A DNA stretch of 64,000 bases from Cyclina sinensis (taxonomy: Eukaryota > Mollusca > Bivalvia > Venerida > Veneridae). This document shows positions 23,230-34,309 of this stretch, in pieces. Numbering within the stretch: position 1 is the first letter of the stretch; every line of letters begins with the position of its first letter. The stretch is from positions 176,061 through 240,060 of the forward strand of contig JAAONU010000037.1 in the NCBI GenBank assembly GCA_012932295.1, given 5' to 3'. The notes under the pieces were generated by a model, which saw only the letters and a list, made by a program, of their open reading frames with translations, was not told the origin of the DNA and did not search any database. The position numbers and the translations under genes were made by a program.

Positions 23230-23955
23230 GTATAAGCAAAATCAAGTGACACCTGGGGTTGGGGCTAAGTTTGACCCCAGGGACATGGGTACTAACAATC
23301 TTTGCGGGGGTCTTGCTTTTGATCAAGTATTCCAAGTTTGAATGGAGTATTTTTGACATTTTTTTGAGAAATAGACATTAACAAAAAGGTTAACCAAGAA
23401 ATTTAAGTTGAAAAGGGGCATAACTTTGCAAAAATAAATTTGAGGATTATCTGCCATTGAGAAATGGTGTTGTCATAAGCGATACAATTGTAAGCATTAC
23501 AACTGGAAAGTTTGATGAAGAAATATTAAGAAATGGCAGAGTTACAGCCAATGTTAAGTTTTCGTGACAAAATCGAAGTACAAAAAAGTGTATAACTCTG
23601 TCTGTCACATGCGACCTTGACTTTAAGATTTTGGCATCATCACGACCCTGTTTTCGTAAGCAATACAATTTGAAAGCTTGATGAGGAAATGTTCAGAAAT
23701 GGCAAAGTTATTGCCAACGTTAAGTTTTCATGACAAAATCCAAGTACAAAAAGGGGCATTTTTCTGTCAAATGTGACCTTGACCTAAATATTTTGACATC
23801 ATCCCGACCCTGTTGTCGTCAGCAATACAATTTGAAAGGTTGATGAGGAAATGTTAAGAAATAGCAAAGTTATATCCAACGTTAAGTTTTTGTGACGGAC
23901 CGACGGACCGACAATCAAAGCGATCCCTATGTATCGCCGTTTCTTCGAAAGGGCG
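23230..23955 (+). repeat. Dispersed repeat with 'aaaaggggcataactttg' units
   Basis: Contains 'tttgaccccagggacatggg', three related units with 'gttaagttttcRtgacaaaatc' plus 'caagtacaaaaaggggcat' near 23540, 23720 and 23880, and ends 'gacggaccgacggaccgaca' at ~23895. The plus-strand frame 23096-23341 and minus-strand frame 23447-23668 are by-products. Confidence 0.65.
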
Positions 23956-24968
23956 GCACAAAATTGACCTTGATAGTCAAGGTCAGATGATTGAATTGTG
24001 CTTAAATTGTCATAACTTTCTCATTTATTTATGGATTTGATTCATACTTGGACAAAACAATACTTATGACAAATCTAACATTTCAGTTCTTTCAAGTTTG
24101 ACCTTGTCCAAAAAAAAAATAACCTTGACAGGCAAGGTCAAATTATTATATTTTGACAAAATTGGTCATAACGTTGTTATTCATAGTTTGATTTCATTCA
24201 TACTTAGAAAACATAACACTTTTGACAAAACTTCAGGTATGACCTTGACCCTAAAATGACCTTGACAGTTAAGGACAAAAGATTGAATTTTGCTTAAAAT
24301 ATCATAACTGTTATTTATTTACGGATCTGAATCATACTTTGATAAAACAACAAAACCGACATTTTGGTTTATAAAAGTATGACCTTTAGATGACTTTGAA
24401 ATTGAATTTTGCTTAAATTGGTCATAATTTGGTTATTTATGGTTTGACTTGATTCATACTGGGACAAAACAACACAAAACTGACATGTTAAATCATTTAA
24501 GTATGACCTTGACCTATATGAATTTGACCGTAAAGGTCAAATGATTGAATTTTGCTAAATTGGCCATAACGACATTTTTAGTTCTTTTTGATTAATGCTT
24601 GGACAAAACAACACCCATGACAAAACCTACATGTTAAATTATTCAGGTATGACCTTAACCTTAAGTTACCTTGAGAGTCAAGGTCAAATTATTGAATTTT
24701 GCTTATATTGTAATAACTTTATCAATTTACAGATTTGATTCATACGTGGACAATAATACAAGTATGACCTTGACCTTAAAATGACATGGACCTTCAAGTT
24801 CATGTTACTTTATTTGGATTTGATTCATATTTGGACACTTATGACAAAACCTACATGTTAAATTATTCAGGTATGACCTTGATCTTAAAATGACCTAAAC
24901 CGTCAAGGTCAAATTATTGAATTTTACTCAGATAGCCAATGTTTTGTTATTTATGGACGGATTTGATC
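23956..24968 (+). repeat. Tandem repeat of 'gaccttgacc' type, left part
   Basis: About seven degenerate units of roughly 130-160 bp. Each has 'ttgaattttgcttaaattg', 'cataactttgttatttatgg', 'tttgattcatacttgg', 'acaaaacctacatgttaaat' and 'tatgaccttgaccttaaaat'. The array is interrupted at 24969 by the DNA transposon and resumes at 28876. Confidence 0.85.
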
Positions 24969-24972
24969 TATA

Positions 24973-25016
24973 CTCCATATCGATAGACCTATCACGTGAC
25001 CTGAAATAGGTAAACA
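24973..25016 (+). repeat. Left terminal inverted repeat of the THAP/YqaJ transposon
   Basis: Begins 'ctccatatcgatagacc' and contains the palindrome 'tcacgtga', followed by 'cctgaaataggtaaaca'. It matches the reverse complement of 28827-28871 with a handful of substitutions and one 1-nt length difference. Confidence 0.9.
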
Positions 25017-25193
25017 CTCCTCTCTCTTCACTGCAGAGAATGCTGTTTACAACCATACCTGAGATAATAAGCACAGTTAATCAATTGCTTATCACGGCTA
25101 ATAAATAAACAATTATACTGTCATTAGCACCAAGAATGTACAATCCAAGATTATAATTGCATTTTCTAAATCATTCCCATCAAATAATCTGAA

Positions 25194-26963
25194 ATGGCCA
25201 CTAGTAGTTCTTTGAATTGGAGTAAAAAAATCAGTGGAATTCCTAAGTTTTCTGTACAAATTGCTGATTATATAAAAGAAAAAGGAAAAAGCAGGGCTTT
25301 TGAAAAGGGATACGTTTTTTTATAGAAAGTTATATACAAGACGCTTTTGTCTGTCAAACTGATAAAAAGTTCTACCTCAAAGCAAAATGTTGAAGTCAAA
25401 GGAAAACAGAATCGCCACATACATTTTTGCAGAGATTTGTGTAAAGGAATCAAAAGTGACTGATAGACGATGTAGTTGTATTGCAGGGTAAGTAAAAAAA
25501 TGTGTTTCCATCTAAGTGATTTAATTTAAAAGCATAATGTACTTTTTTGTATATGTACTATTAACATCTATTTAATCTTTATTTTAAAAAAAGCAGGCAT
25601 ATAAAGATAATACGTCATGCAGAATGATAATAAATGAGACAATAGTCAGTTGATTTTCTATTAATACTTTTTAGAACTGGAGGAGTCTGCAACCATATTG
25701 TAGCACTGCTGTACACTGTAAATCACTGGGTTAGCAAGAAAATGACAGAGATTCCTGCAGATATGTCATGTACGGAAGTGGGACAAGCTTGGCACAAGCC
25801 GCGCGGGGACAAAATTGAGCCAGAACCAGTGATGAAACTCACCTATGCCAAGGCTACCACGGACAGACAGTTACGTAAACGAGAACCTGTGAAATGCTAC
25901 TTATATGACGGACGTGCCGAAAAAAGTAAATGGACTCTTACACCATCAAAGGAGGAGATAGCTTGTATACAAGAAAGTATAGGTGCAAGAAACAGCAACA
26001 TTCCCATAGTCTATTTAACGGAAGACCACTCAACAAAGTCAACTGACACCTTATTTGGAGATGTACCTACTGGTTCCCCACTCAGCTATCAATTACAAGA
26101 TTATCACTGCTCAAAACTGGAATTTTCAGCCTATATTCCTAGCAAAGTTGACATTGTTTTGCAAGACAACCTACGTTTCCCTGATATACCAATACCACAG
26201 TCAAATCTAAACATTGACATAACTCACCTTGATGAAACAAGCAAAAAATTCTTGCTGTCATTGGACATAAGTAAATCTAAGGCTGGGGAGATTGAACAAT
26301 CAACTATTGACCAGTCTCTAGTTAAACTGTGGCATGAGATGCGTAAAAACAGACTTACAGCATCAAAATTTGGCGATATTATAAACAGAAAAAGTCAACC
26401 AAGTGAAGCATTTCTAAAAAAAATTAATTACATCCAAAAACATAACAAATGTTGCATCAATTTCACATGGAAGAGACAAGGAGGATACTGCACGGAAATT
26501 GTACACTGAAAAGATGAAGAACAACTGTTATCATGATGTGTCAGTATTTCGTACAGGGCTTTCAATAAATCCGGACTGTCCATATCTTGGAGCTTCCCCA
26601 GACGGCAACATTTTAGACAGGTTATCATATGACCACTTTGGACTGTTGGAAATTAAGTGCCCATATAAATATAGAAATTCAACACCTACAGAAGCAGCTA
26701 GAAATACAGACTTCTGCCTTGAAATAAAGAATGGGGAGCTGCATTTGAAAAAATCACATAATTATTTCTACCAAGTGACTGGACAAATGGCAATAACTGG
26801 TGTTAATTGGTGTGACTTTGTTGTTTTCACGAACAAAGGACTATTTGTGGAACGTATTTGTTTTGACAAAAAAGTCTGGGTAACTATTTTTCAAAGTCTT
26901 GCTCAGTTTTTCGTCAATGTAGCAGTGCCATATCTAACAAACAGGCAAAAGGAAAATTTATAA
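25194..26963 (+). pseudogene. SWIM zinc finger + YqaJ-type nuclease, transposon-encoded (frame-broken)
   Basis: Exon 1 runs from ATG 25194 (MATSSSLNWSKKISG) to a donor at 25488; exon 2 runs from 25675 to the stop at 26963. The junction rebuilds a SWIM finger, CSC...GVCNH (C-x-C-x(n)-C-x-H). The YqaJ domain follows: WHEMRKNRLTASKFGDI, then GASPDGN, LLEIKCPY (E-x-K) and YFYQVTGQMAI, the conserved acid, Lys and Gln positions of this restriction-endonuclease-like exonuclease fold related to lambda exonuclease. Frame breaks: two 1-nt losses in exon 1 (T-run near 25320; 'aaatgttgaag' near 25388) and one extra A in an 8-A run near 26420. Domain order and location inside the transposon indicate a mobile-element accessory protein. 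Its role in transposition is unknown; DNA-end processing is a guess. Confidence 0.82.
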
Positions 26964-26991
26964 ATGACATTATTCATAGTCAGTTGGTGTT

Positions 26992-28742
26992 CTAGCAATA
27001 AGTGGTTCCTGGAAGTTCGACAAGAGGCAACAGTCTGTCCAGATTTGGTTTGCAACACCAGCAGATTTTAATCGGTTTTCTACGATCAAAGATATGAAAG
27101 TTTCTAACTTTTCCGATGGCCCTTTCAACATGAATTCGGTGATGTGCTATTACTTGAGTATCCAGTACATCTGCAGCTGTAAAGCGTTTTCTTTTTCCTA
27201 GAAATGGAGGAATATTTAAGCAAAGACCAATCTCTTTCAGTTCATTGGTGATTGTAAACCCCTTGTCTGCCATGATACCATCTCCATGCTTTAATTCACC
27301 AGTCTCAATTTTTTGCTGTAGCAGATCAAAGAGTCCACTGCGCTTGCAAATAGCTTTGTCTGATATTCTACCAGTGTATAAATGTGACACAAACATAATT
27401 CCTCCTCGACTATCTACTCCAACAAGGCCTTTATACGTATTTGTTGACTTGTAGTCAGAATACGTTTGTGATTTTCGCACAAGACAAGAAGGCATTTGTA
27501 TTTTTAACTCAGTACAGTCAATTATTTACATTACGTTTGGATATTGTTTTTTAAAATCCAGTATCAAGTGATTTAAAATTATATCACGATGAGGAAAGAT
27601 TTTCATAGAGCCTAATCTTATATAAATTAAATTTATCCATGTGTTGAAAATTCTTGTCACTGTTGAAAGTGAAATCTGAAAGCGGCTTGCTAAGTCCTTG
27701 TTGAATAATCCAAGTCTAAGTTTCATAACAGTTAGTAGAAATTCGTCCTCCAAGGAAAGTTTGTAACTTCTGGATGACTGAGAAGTGTCACACTCCTCTT
27801 CATCACTGGTATCACTGTCTGACATTTCATAGTCACTTTCAAAATATTCAGCCCCGCACGTAAAAGAATTGCATTTACGACGATCCCAATATGTTATTAG
27901 ATTTCTGTCCTTCATTGGCACAATTAATTCTAAAATGGTGTAAAAAACTGAAATAGTTGCAAAACATGTATAAAAACGTAATAAATTTTGCTTTGGATTG
28001 GAATGTACAATATTGTGAATAGAAAACCTGTGAGCACATGGCACGATTACATTTGCTTGTACTTCCTGATGAACCCTTTCCTCACCCTCAGAATCAGTGT
28101 CTGTCTCGTCACTATCATCAACTTTTCTTTTCCTTGGTGATCTTCGACTTGGTGTTTGAGTCCATGTGAAAACAGATGGCACTGCATCAGACTTTAATCG
28201 CTTTTTGGAGGCATCTTGGCATAAAATCTACAGATTTGAAATGCATAGAGCAGACTCTAGTGCTGTTTGTAACTTTGAAGTTATCCTTTGTAGCTGATGA
28301 CCCTGATCTTCGGATTCTGTCTTTCCACACCTGAAAAACAATATATTTTCATTAGCATTGTGCTAATAGTATCAGGATTTATTTTATTTTAACACTACAA
28401 TGCAACCTCTGCAGAGCAACATACCTGTGAAACTGTTGAGACGTTTTTGCTCTGCAGAGGTTAATTTCCTCTATACAGTAAGTTTTGGGAAATGTACAGT
28501 ACTTTGTACTTTGCACTGCCTAGGTTTTGCTAGTAGAGGTTATACTGTATTTTTAAAAATCTATGTGTAATGTACGAACAATATTTACAACAGAATTGTT
28601 TAAACAGTAAATGGTACTCATAGAAAAGTGTAATAAACTTGCGTACCTTAGCTTGTTTTTCTCCACTGGTAAACTTATGCATGGACACATTTTCATCAAA
28701 TCCTGAAGCTTTACAATTGGGAACACAGCAATAAAACACCAT
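26992..28742 (-). pseudogene. THAP + HTH + DDE transposase (frame-broken)
   Basis: Exon 1 (28742-28647) encodes the start of a THAP zinc finger, MVFYCCVPNCKASGFDE. A donor 'gtacgc' follows, and exon 2 starts at 28330 after 'ttttcag' in the same phase (VWKDRIRR ... VCSMHF, the Cys-x2-His half). A one-base shift near 28215 ('ccaaaaagcg') separates THAP from the rest. The continuation has an acidic Ser-rich linker, a helix-turn-helix (LSLEDEFLLTVMKLRLG, LASRFQISLSTVTRIF), then an in-frame TAA near 27530. The DDE domain follows: DCTE, ADKGF and VERAIG give the D, D, E residues, with a DDE_Tnp_4/HARBI1-like look. THAP fingers bind DNA, here presumably the inverted termini. One shift plus one nonsense codon argue for an inactive copy. 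Confidence 0.85.
28404..28462. repeat. 16-bp perfect inverted repeat in the transposase intron
   Basis: 'aacctctgcagagcaa' at 28404-28419 is exactly inverted at 28447-28462 with a 27-nt spacer. A further 'gtagaggtta' half-copy lies near 28531. It may be a very small nested element; its role is unknown. Confidence 0.75.
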
Positions 28743-28826
28743 AATTTCTGGACAATGTTAATCAAAGATTATAATGTTTATCAAGATGCATACCAGTGTT
28801 ATATACATACTGGCTGGGAAACTCTC

Positions 28827-28871
28827 TGTTTACCTGTTTCGGGTCACGTGATAAAATCTGTCGATACGGAG
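28827..28871 (-). repeat. Right terminal inverted repeat of the THAP/YqaJ transposon
   Basis: The reverse complement begins 'ctccgtatcgacag', contains 'tcacgtga' and then 'cccgaaacaggtaaaca', mirroring the left end at 24973-25016. Confidence 0.9.
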
Positions 28872-28875
28872 TATA

Positions 28876-29100
28876 AGTATTACATTGACCTTTAAATGAC
28901 CTTGACAGTGCTTAACGTCGCTATATCTTTGTTATTAATGGGTGTAGTGTCTTCATGCTCTGACATGACTACCTTTTAGATAATACCTCCAAAGAAGGTT
29001 AAATTGAACTTGGCCTTGACCTTTAAGGTAAAATTTCTGAATGTTGCTAAAATTGGCGATAACTTTGTTATGTATGGATGAATTTGATCATTATATTTCC
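28876..29100 (+). repeat. Tandem repeat of 'gaccttgacc' type, right part
   Basis: Continuation of the array at 23956-24968 after the transposon: 'tacattgacctttaaatgac', 'cttggccttgacctttaag', then 'cgataactttgttatgtatgg' and 'tttgatcattatatttcc'. Confidence 0.75.
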
Positions 29101-29984
29101 AAATGATGTTTCATTTGAAATCTCTTCACCACAATGTGCTTCCTCTGTTGTGTTTGCCTTTGAAAATAGGAAAAAGTCGAGTACGGCCCTCGCTTGCGGT
29201 GGCTCTTGTTTGTTATTTAGAGATGGTAAGAAAATGTGGGTGAAATTTGTATTAAGAAATCTGAATTTATTAAGGAAAAGTAATGATCTATGCCTGGTAG
29301 GACAATATTAATTTGTTACTATTGCTGTAATTTGTGTGTCAGAATGCTTTGTTTGGCGGCAAAATAATACACTGTGAGCATTATCTGATATTTTAAGGTG
29401 ACTTATTGTTATGGTTATTCTACGTAAATAGTAGTCAAGTACTTGTGAGGTTGTGTGTGTTTGTGTGTGTGTTTTCAAGTGTTTGAAAATCATTTATGCG
29501 TAGTAATTACTTCAGTGAGAAAAGTCTGTAAATGATTATTATACAGATAACGGTATTGTTGTTAGGCATTATTAATAGTAAGTGTTGCATTTCACTGAAA
29601 ACCATCTGCTACAACTCAGTAGTTAAAAGTTTATTTTAAAAATGTAATTACGTTACGTTACGTTACGTTACGTTACGTTATTCATGGAGGAAATTTGTTT
29701 TCTGATTTTTAAAAAAAATATATGCAATTGTCTTTATTTTTCCCCAGACAAATAATTTTTAATCAAAATTTTTACAACCATGAGATGTGCTGAAGTAGCA
29801 TTTAGTACAGAAATTAATATGGATTTGAAGTAACGAACATCATTGTAATCATCGATTAGAGCTATCTCTGCAAATTCAGACCTATTGAATTGTGTAAACA
29901 GCTGTTGTTATTAACAGTAACTGCACTAAGCTGCACCACGTGTTGATCATTGTAGCAAACATTACAACATTATTTAAAGACGTA
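29101..29984. other. Intergenic, no gene seen
   Basis: No supported exon. Holds the ACGTT microsatellite and a short (GT)n stretch near 29452-29472. Confidence 0.4.
29650..29680. repeat. (ACGTT)n microsatellite
   Basis: Six perfect tandem copies of the pentanucleotide ACGTT. Confidence 0.95.
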
Positions 29985-30835
29985 CAGGGTGTCGAAAAGA
30001 AAGGTAACATTTTGATATTTTTATAAATTGTCCTAATTAAGAGCTAGCTTTATCAAAATTATACCAATTTAAAGATTTATATGGAAGATTTTTTTTTGTA
30101 AATGACGTGCGAAAATTCATGACTTTCGACGCCATGTTTCAAAATAGGTATTATTTTTTAGATGTCGCAATTGACGTCGTATCAGCGCATATTTTTAGTC
30201 AAAAATTATTATGAAACAAAATGTCTAAAGAACGTTCAGCGAAAGTTTAAATTTCATTTTAAGAATAAAGCTGTAAGCAAGAAACATATCAACAAGATCT
30301 AAAATGAATAAATTTGAGCGACGTGGGTTGGTAGCAGATGAACCAAAAGCAGGTCGGCCGAGTCCAGTAGGAGTGAAGAAAACATTAGTTCGCTTTGGCA
30401 AATGCTCTTGAACAGCTAAAGTCGGTGAGAAACCGGAATTACTAAAACGTGTGTTCATGACATAATAAAGAAGGACTTTATACTTTTACTTTATAAATAT
30501 TAGAATATACAGAGTTAAAATGTCACAAATCTGGTTCAAAGGCTTGATTTTTGTCGCTGTACAGTTGACATTGTTGGCAATTACGCTGACGCAATTCGTG
30601 ATGTTTGGTTTACAGATGGGTCGCATTGTCTGCTATCTGGTCATGCATGCAAACAAAACACGAGATTCATGGCAAATGAGCAGCCTCATTTTTTACTTTT
30701 TTTCTGGTGCTACCTGAACGTCAGCTGTTTACAGACCAAAGATCGTAGACACGAATTTTCTGTTAAAACACATGGAACGGGAAGTGAATGAAATCTTTCT
30801 TCTATTTCACGCACAATCCTATATTTGAAATCTTT
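29985..30835 (+). pseudogene. Mariner-like (IS630/Tc1-type) transposase remnant
   Basis: Starts near 'acagggtgtcgaaaagaaag', typical of the left end of such elements. From 30161 a reading frame gives MSQLTSYQRIFLVKNYYE, NVQRKFKFHFKNKAVSKKH, then after a stop and shift KFERRGLVADEPKAGRPSP. This is the helix-turn-helix plus 'GRP' linker of transposases in the DUF4817/mariner group. Near 30590-30690 another frame gives DVWFTDGSHCLLSGHA and NTRFMANEQPH, matching the 'WFxDE-H-xLSG' and 'W-E-PH' blocks around the second catalytic Asp. There is no intact frame, and the middle and C-terminus are missing. Confidence 0.7.
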
Positions 30836-31698
30836 TATATCGCAGTGCAGTACTTGCTGTTTCCCAACTATTTGTATTCCTAACATAATATTAATACACT
30901 GACTTTTGGTTCAAAAGATAACGGGTGTAATTAAGTAAGTAACACAAATGGGTAAAATTCATACATCCATGAAAACTAAAATGAGGAAAGGAAAATCTCT
31001 GATAAATAAGCTTGCAAGTTAATTAGCTTGTTAGTTATTTTTAAAGATACTTCTTGTTCGGCATAAATGCCTGAATAATGTTTGTTTTTAAACATAATGT
31101 TTGTTTTAAATGTTGTAAAGGGTTAAAGTGAAAATATTCAGTTGACCAAGCAGATCTGGAAATAGTGTAGCAAAACTAAAAATCTTACTTTAATTTGATA
31201 GATCCAGTAGCCAGATCATATAAGTATATAAAATAGTTCTTGTTTGACATAGTCTAAGTTGGTTCAGTCTAATTGCGGACCAGCTTGAATTCTTGGCGTG
31301 TACACTTCAACAGCAAATTCTTTTGAAAATCTATCATTCTTCCCTATTGTTCGCTCTTTTGTGTTTTTACCTTGTTATTAAACATGGTTTTCTAAGTAGT
31401 TTCATTTTCTAAATCCATTTGGATATCATTCTCGGGAAATTAGTAACAGTATCAATTAGGAGTATGCAAAATTGTAAGATTAAAATGTTTATTCAGTTAT
31501 ATGATTGGCCAAAGTGACCTAAAATATTTTTAAAAATCAATTTGCATAACCTTATATTGTGTATCCTTAGAAAATATCAATCTTTTACTTAAATATATAC
31601 ATTAAAAATGTTTTTCTCTGCATGAGTGAGGTTAATTAGAGGAAAATTTATTTGATTCCATGAGTGTTACACTTGCTTTTTCAAAATCTTGCAGACCA
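30836..31698. other. Region upstream of the first GNAT gene
   Basis: AT-rich. No coding exon is seen, but a non-coding first exon of the GNAT gene is likely here because its coding exon begins directly after an intron-like acceptor ('tcttgcag', 31687-31694). Confidence 0.4.
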
Positions 31699-33230
31699 AT
31701 GGAATCATCTACGGAAATAGAAGTTGCAATTCGCCGGGCATTACCGGAGGATGCTAAATACCTGTTGGAATTTACGAAAGCAGACAATTGGGATTATTCC
31801 TGGCACGATTACCAAGCTGCCTTCGCCATAGACCCCGAATTTCTTCTTGTTGCTGTTGATGCTTCCAAAACGCCAGTTGGTAAGGAAAAAAACAGTCATA
31901 ATTACGATGAACTTGAATAATAATTAAAAGTTTTAAAAAATGCTTAAAAGATTAGCTTAAAAAGAAACAAGACTTCTATATTATCTTTGCTTTGAGACCC
32001 TCTTTTCTAAAGACTGAATTGTCTAGACTAGAGACATGTAAGAAGAAATAAAAAGTTAAGTATCATAGTGTTACCTACAGAAAGGGCCAGCCTCCCGGGC
32101 TTATCAGACACCTCTATAAGTGTACACGTTTACTCCACGATTCCTTATCCTATGTGCCAGTTGGACAGGTATTTGGTAACCATTCTTTAACTAGCTAGCG
32201 GCTCAACAACCGGCCGCATCAGAACATGCCCCTGACATGACTCGAACCTTCGACCTCCCTTTCCGTACGCGGACGCCTTAACCACTAGGCCACGGAGACG
32301 GTAAATAAAGTAACAAACAAACAGAAACGCATAACAACAGAAATATATGAACCGTTGTTAATTTAACATTCCAGTAGCTAAGTATATTCTATGTAAACAA
32401 ACATTTCTAACGTTTGTTTCATGACTTATTTCTATGTGTTTTTTTTGAATGGCAGTAAAGCAGTGTATGTCACGTTTATCTGTTAACTACCAATAATGAT
32501 AGAAAGAATGTCTTAATTGTAAAACAAACACACTAATGTTTTAGGGTTTGGAGGAATTACTCGATACTCTTTGAACTCGATGTATATTGACACTTTCATC
32601 GTTAGAAAAGATCTCCGCGGAAAAGGAATCGGAAGACAAATATGGACAGCTCTTCTTGACCGGGCTGGAAAAAGTAGAATTTGCCTTGACGGCCTCCCTG
32701 CGCTCGTGGACTGGTACAAGAAGCAAGGCTTTATTTATGAGTCTGTAACAATACGGTGTTATTGCGCTGTTGTAACAAAAGAGTTGAAGCATCAGTTGAA
32801 ATCCCCATACCACTTGACCAACTTTTCGGATAGCATGTGGCCTGAACTGATTGAGTACGATAAACAAGTGTATCAAGATTACAACCGTAAAGAAAGCCTT
32901 AAAACTTGGTTTAAAGGTGCGACTGTGGCTGTTGCTTTTTATGAAGGAAATATAGTAGGTTATGGAACCATTCACCATAAATGGTATAATGAATACGGCA
33001 TCAGAAATGTATTTGCAGACAACAACGTTATTGCTGAAACAATAATCAGACATTTATGTGCATCTTTACCAGTAAAGGCTGTGGTGTATTTTTCGGTGAT
33101 AAACCACGATCCTTTACCTATCCTCAAATCAAACCTGAAATATTGTGGTATTTGTAAGCGCATGTACACAAAGGATGGAGTAAAACTAAAGACAGACAAA
33201 ATATGGGTATATGCTATTACTAAAATGTAA
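31699..33230 (+). CDS. GNAT-type N-acetyltransferase, paralogue 1
   Basis: Coding exons 31699-31879 and 32545-33230, phase-1 junction, 288 aa. ATG 31699 is preferred over the in-frame ATG at 31660 because an acceptor lies just before it, as in the second copy. The first half is an N-acetyltransferase fold. Residues 73-90 (MYIDTFIVRKDLRGKGIG) are the acetyl-CoA-binding motif A with RGKGIG, followed by helix IWTALLDRAG and the late block VDWYKKQGF. The second half (GATVAVAFYEGNIVGYGTI ... AETIIRHLC) looks like the C-terminal GNAT-like domain found in YitH/Acetyltransf_18-type proteins. GNAT enzymes transfer acetyl from acetyl-CoA to an amine; the substrate is unknown. A polyadenylation signal AATAAA lies at 33578-33583. 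Copy 2 at 45105 has the same intron site and length. Confidence 0.88.
32065..32303 (-). mobile_element. tRNA-headed SINE in the GNAT gene intron
   Basis: The minus-strand head starts near 32303: 'gtctccgtggcctagtgg' (A box TGGCCTAGTGG), 'ttaaggcgtccgcg', then a B box 'ggttcgagtc'. A body follows ('gatgcggccggttgttgag', 'ccagctggcacatagg'-like text) to about 32065. The head matches the shorter fragment at 57962-58022. It sits in the single coding intron of the first GNAT gene, in antisense orientation. Confidence 0.7.
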
Positions 33231-33239
33231 AGGATTAAA

Positions 33240-34309
33240 AGAATCGAAAATGCCAGTTAATTCGTCTCTGTGATGACTATTTCTTCGGAAAATGAAGCAC
33301 TTTCGAAAAAAATGCATTTTCTTCTATTTTTACATTTAACGTGCTTTTCCAATGCAATTTTATGCAAAACTTAAACTCATAAAATCTCAAATATTTCGGT
33401 CGAATGTTTTTAAATGAGAGACATTCCTGATAACAAATTATCTCCCTTACTCCGACAACATCAAAGGTAGACCAAATAGCACATTTAGTCCTTTCAGTTG
33501 GAATCCTCTAACTTTATCCTTGTTTCTAATTGTGATGGTCTTGACTTTGAGTTGTGAAAATTGTTACTTATATATTAAATAAAAATGTAATATCAGAGAG
33601 TATTCAGGGTAGATAATCCACTATTGTCCCCCATTGCTGCATAAATATTTACATGATTTTTATACACGATAAGTGTTGCAATGTAAATAGATTGCGTGAG
33701 AGAAAAATTGTTTTTGTGAAGGTCTTGATGTAAAAAGGAAAAATGCCTTTCTGGCTTCGTCTTAAGCTTACGCTCTTTATTGTACAACAACATTGCTCAG
33801 TGTGGTAAAATTGGCACTTATGATTAGTTTATATTGAGGAAATCAGCTGAGGCGATAACCCATGTGGTTGAAACATTTAGATTTTCATGATAATGCATTT
33901 GCGGGAATCTAAAATGTTTAAGTGAACGTTTCAACAATAGGAGGCCAAAACTATCTTCTGTGTCAACAACGAATAACTCTTACCCATTTGAAGAAAAAAA
34001 GTATAACTCCTTTCACAAAACTTTGCCTCACCTCAGTTCCCGTAGTGATTTTTTTTCATTTTCTTCTACACTGCAGAATACTTTCTCGAACTGAACTGAA
34101 CTGAACTTGGTTTAGATGGATAAACTGAGTTCTATTTTACGGTTTGCAAAGGGAATGCAAATGACAGATAACACAGACGCCGAGAATGAAATCGAAAAAA
34201 AACAACTAGTTGAAATATATATGAAACTTTCTGAGTCAGAAATAAGTCCATATATTTCTAACCGCCTCTCGTTTGTTTCATGACTTATTTCTATGTTTAC
34301 TTTCATTTT
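33240..34309. other. 3' flank of GNAT paralogue 1
   Basis: Includes the likely 3' UTR to ~33600. No other exon is recognised. 'cgtttgtttcatgactta' plus 'tttctatgt' at 34270-34296 is an exact 27-bp repeat of 32411-32437 in the GNAT intron. Confidence 0.45.

Larger units (their letters stand above)
24973..28871. mobile_element. ISL2EU/PIF-Harbinger-like DNA transposon with THAP-DDE and SWIM-YqaJ genes
   Basis: The 3.9-kb element is bounded by ~45-bp inverted repeats and flanked on both sides by 'tata' (24969-24972 and 28872-28875). The true duplication could be TATA, or TA with a longer terminus. Outside both ends the same 'gaccttgacc' tandem repeat continues, so the insertion site is clear. 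It holds two convergent genes whose stop codons are ~28 bp apart: a SWIM-YqaJ protein (+, 25194-26963) and a THAP/HTH/DDE transposase (-, 28742-26992). From family knowledge, a THAP-fused IS5-type transposase accompanied by a YqaJ nuclease is the pattern of ISL2EU-type elements in animals. Both genes carry a few frame breaks, so the copy is probably inactive unless those are assembly errors. Confidence 0.85.

Noticed and set aside
32541..33053. A 170-aa minus-strand protein
   Set aside because: Antisense shadow of the GNAT coding exon, which has clear family motifs.
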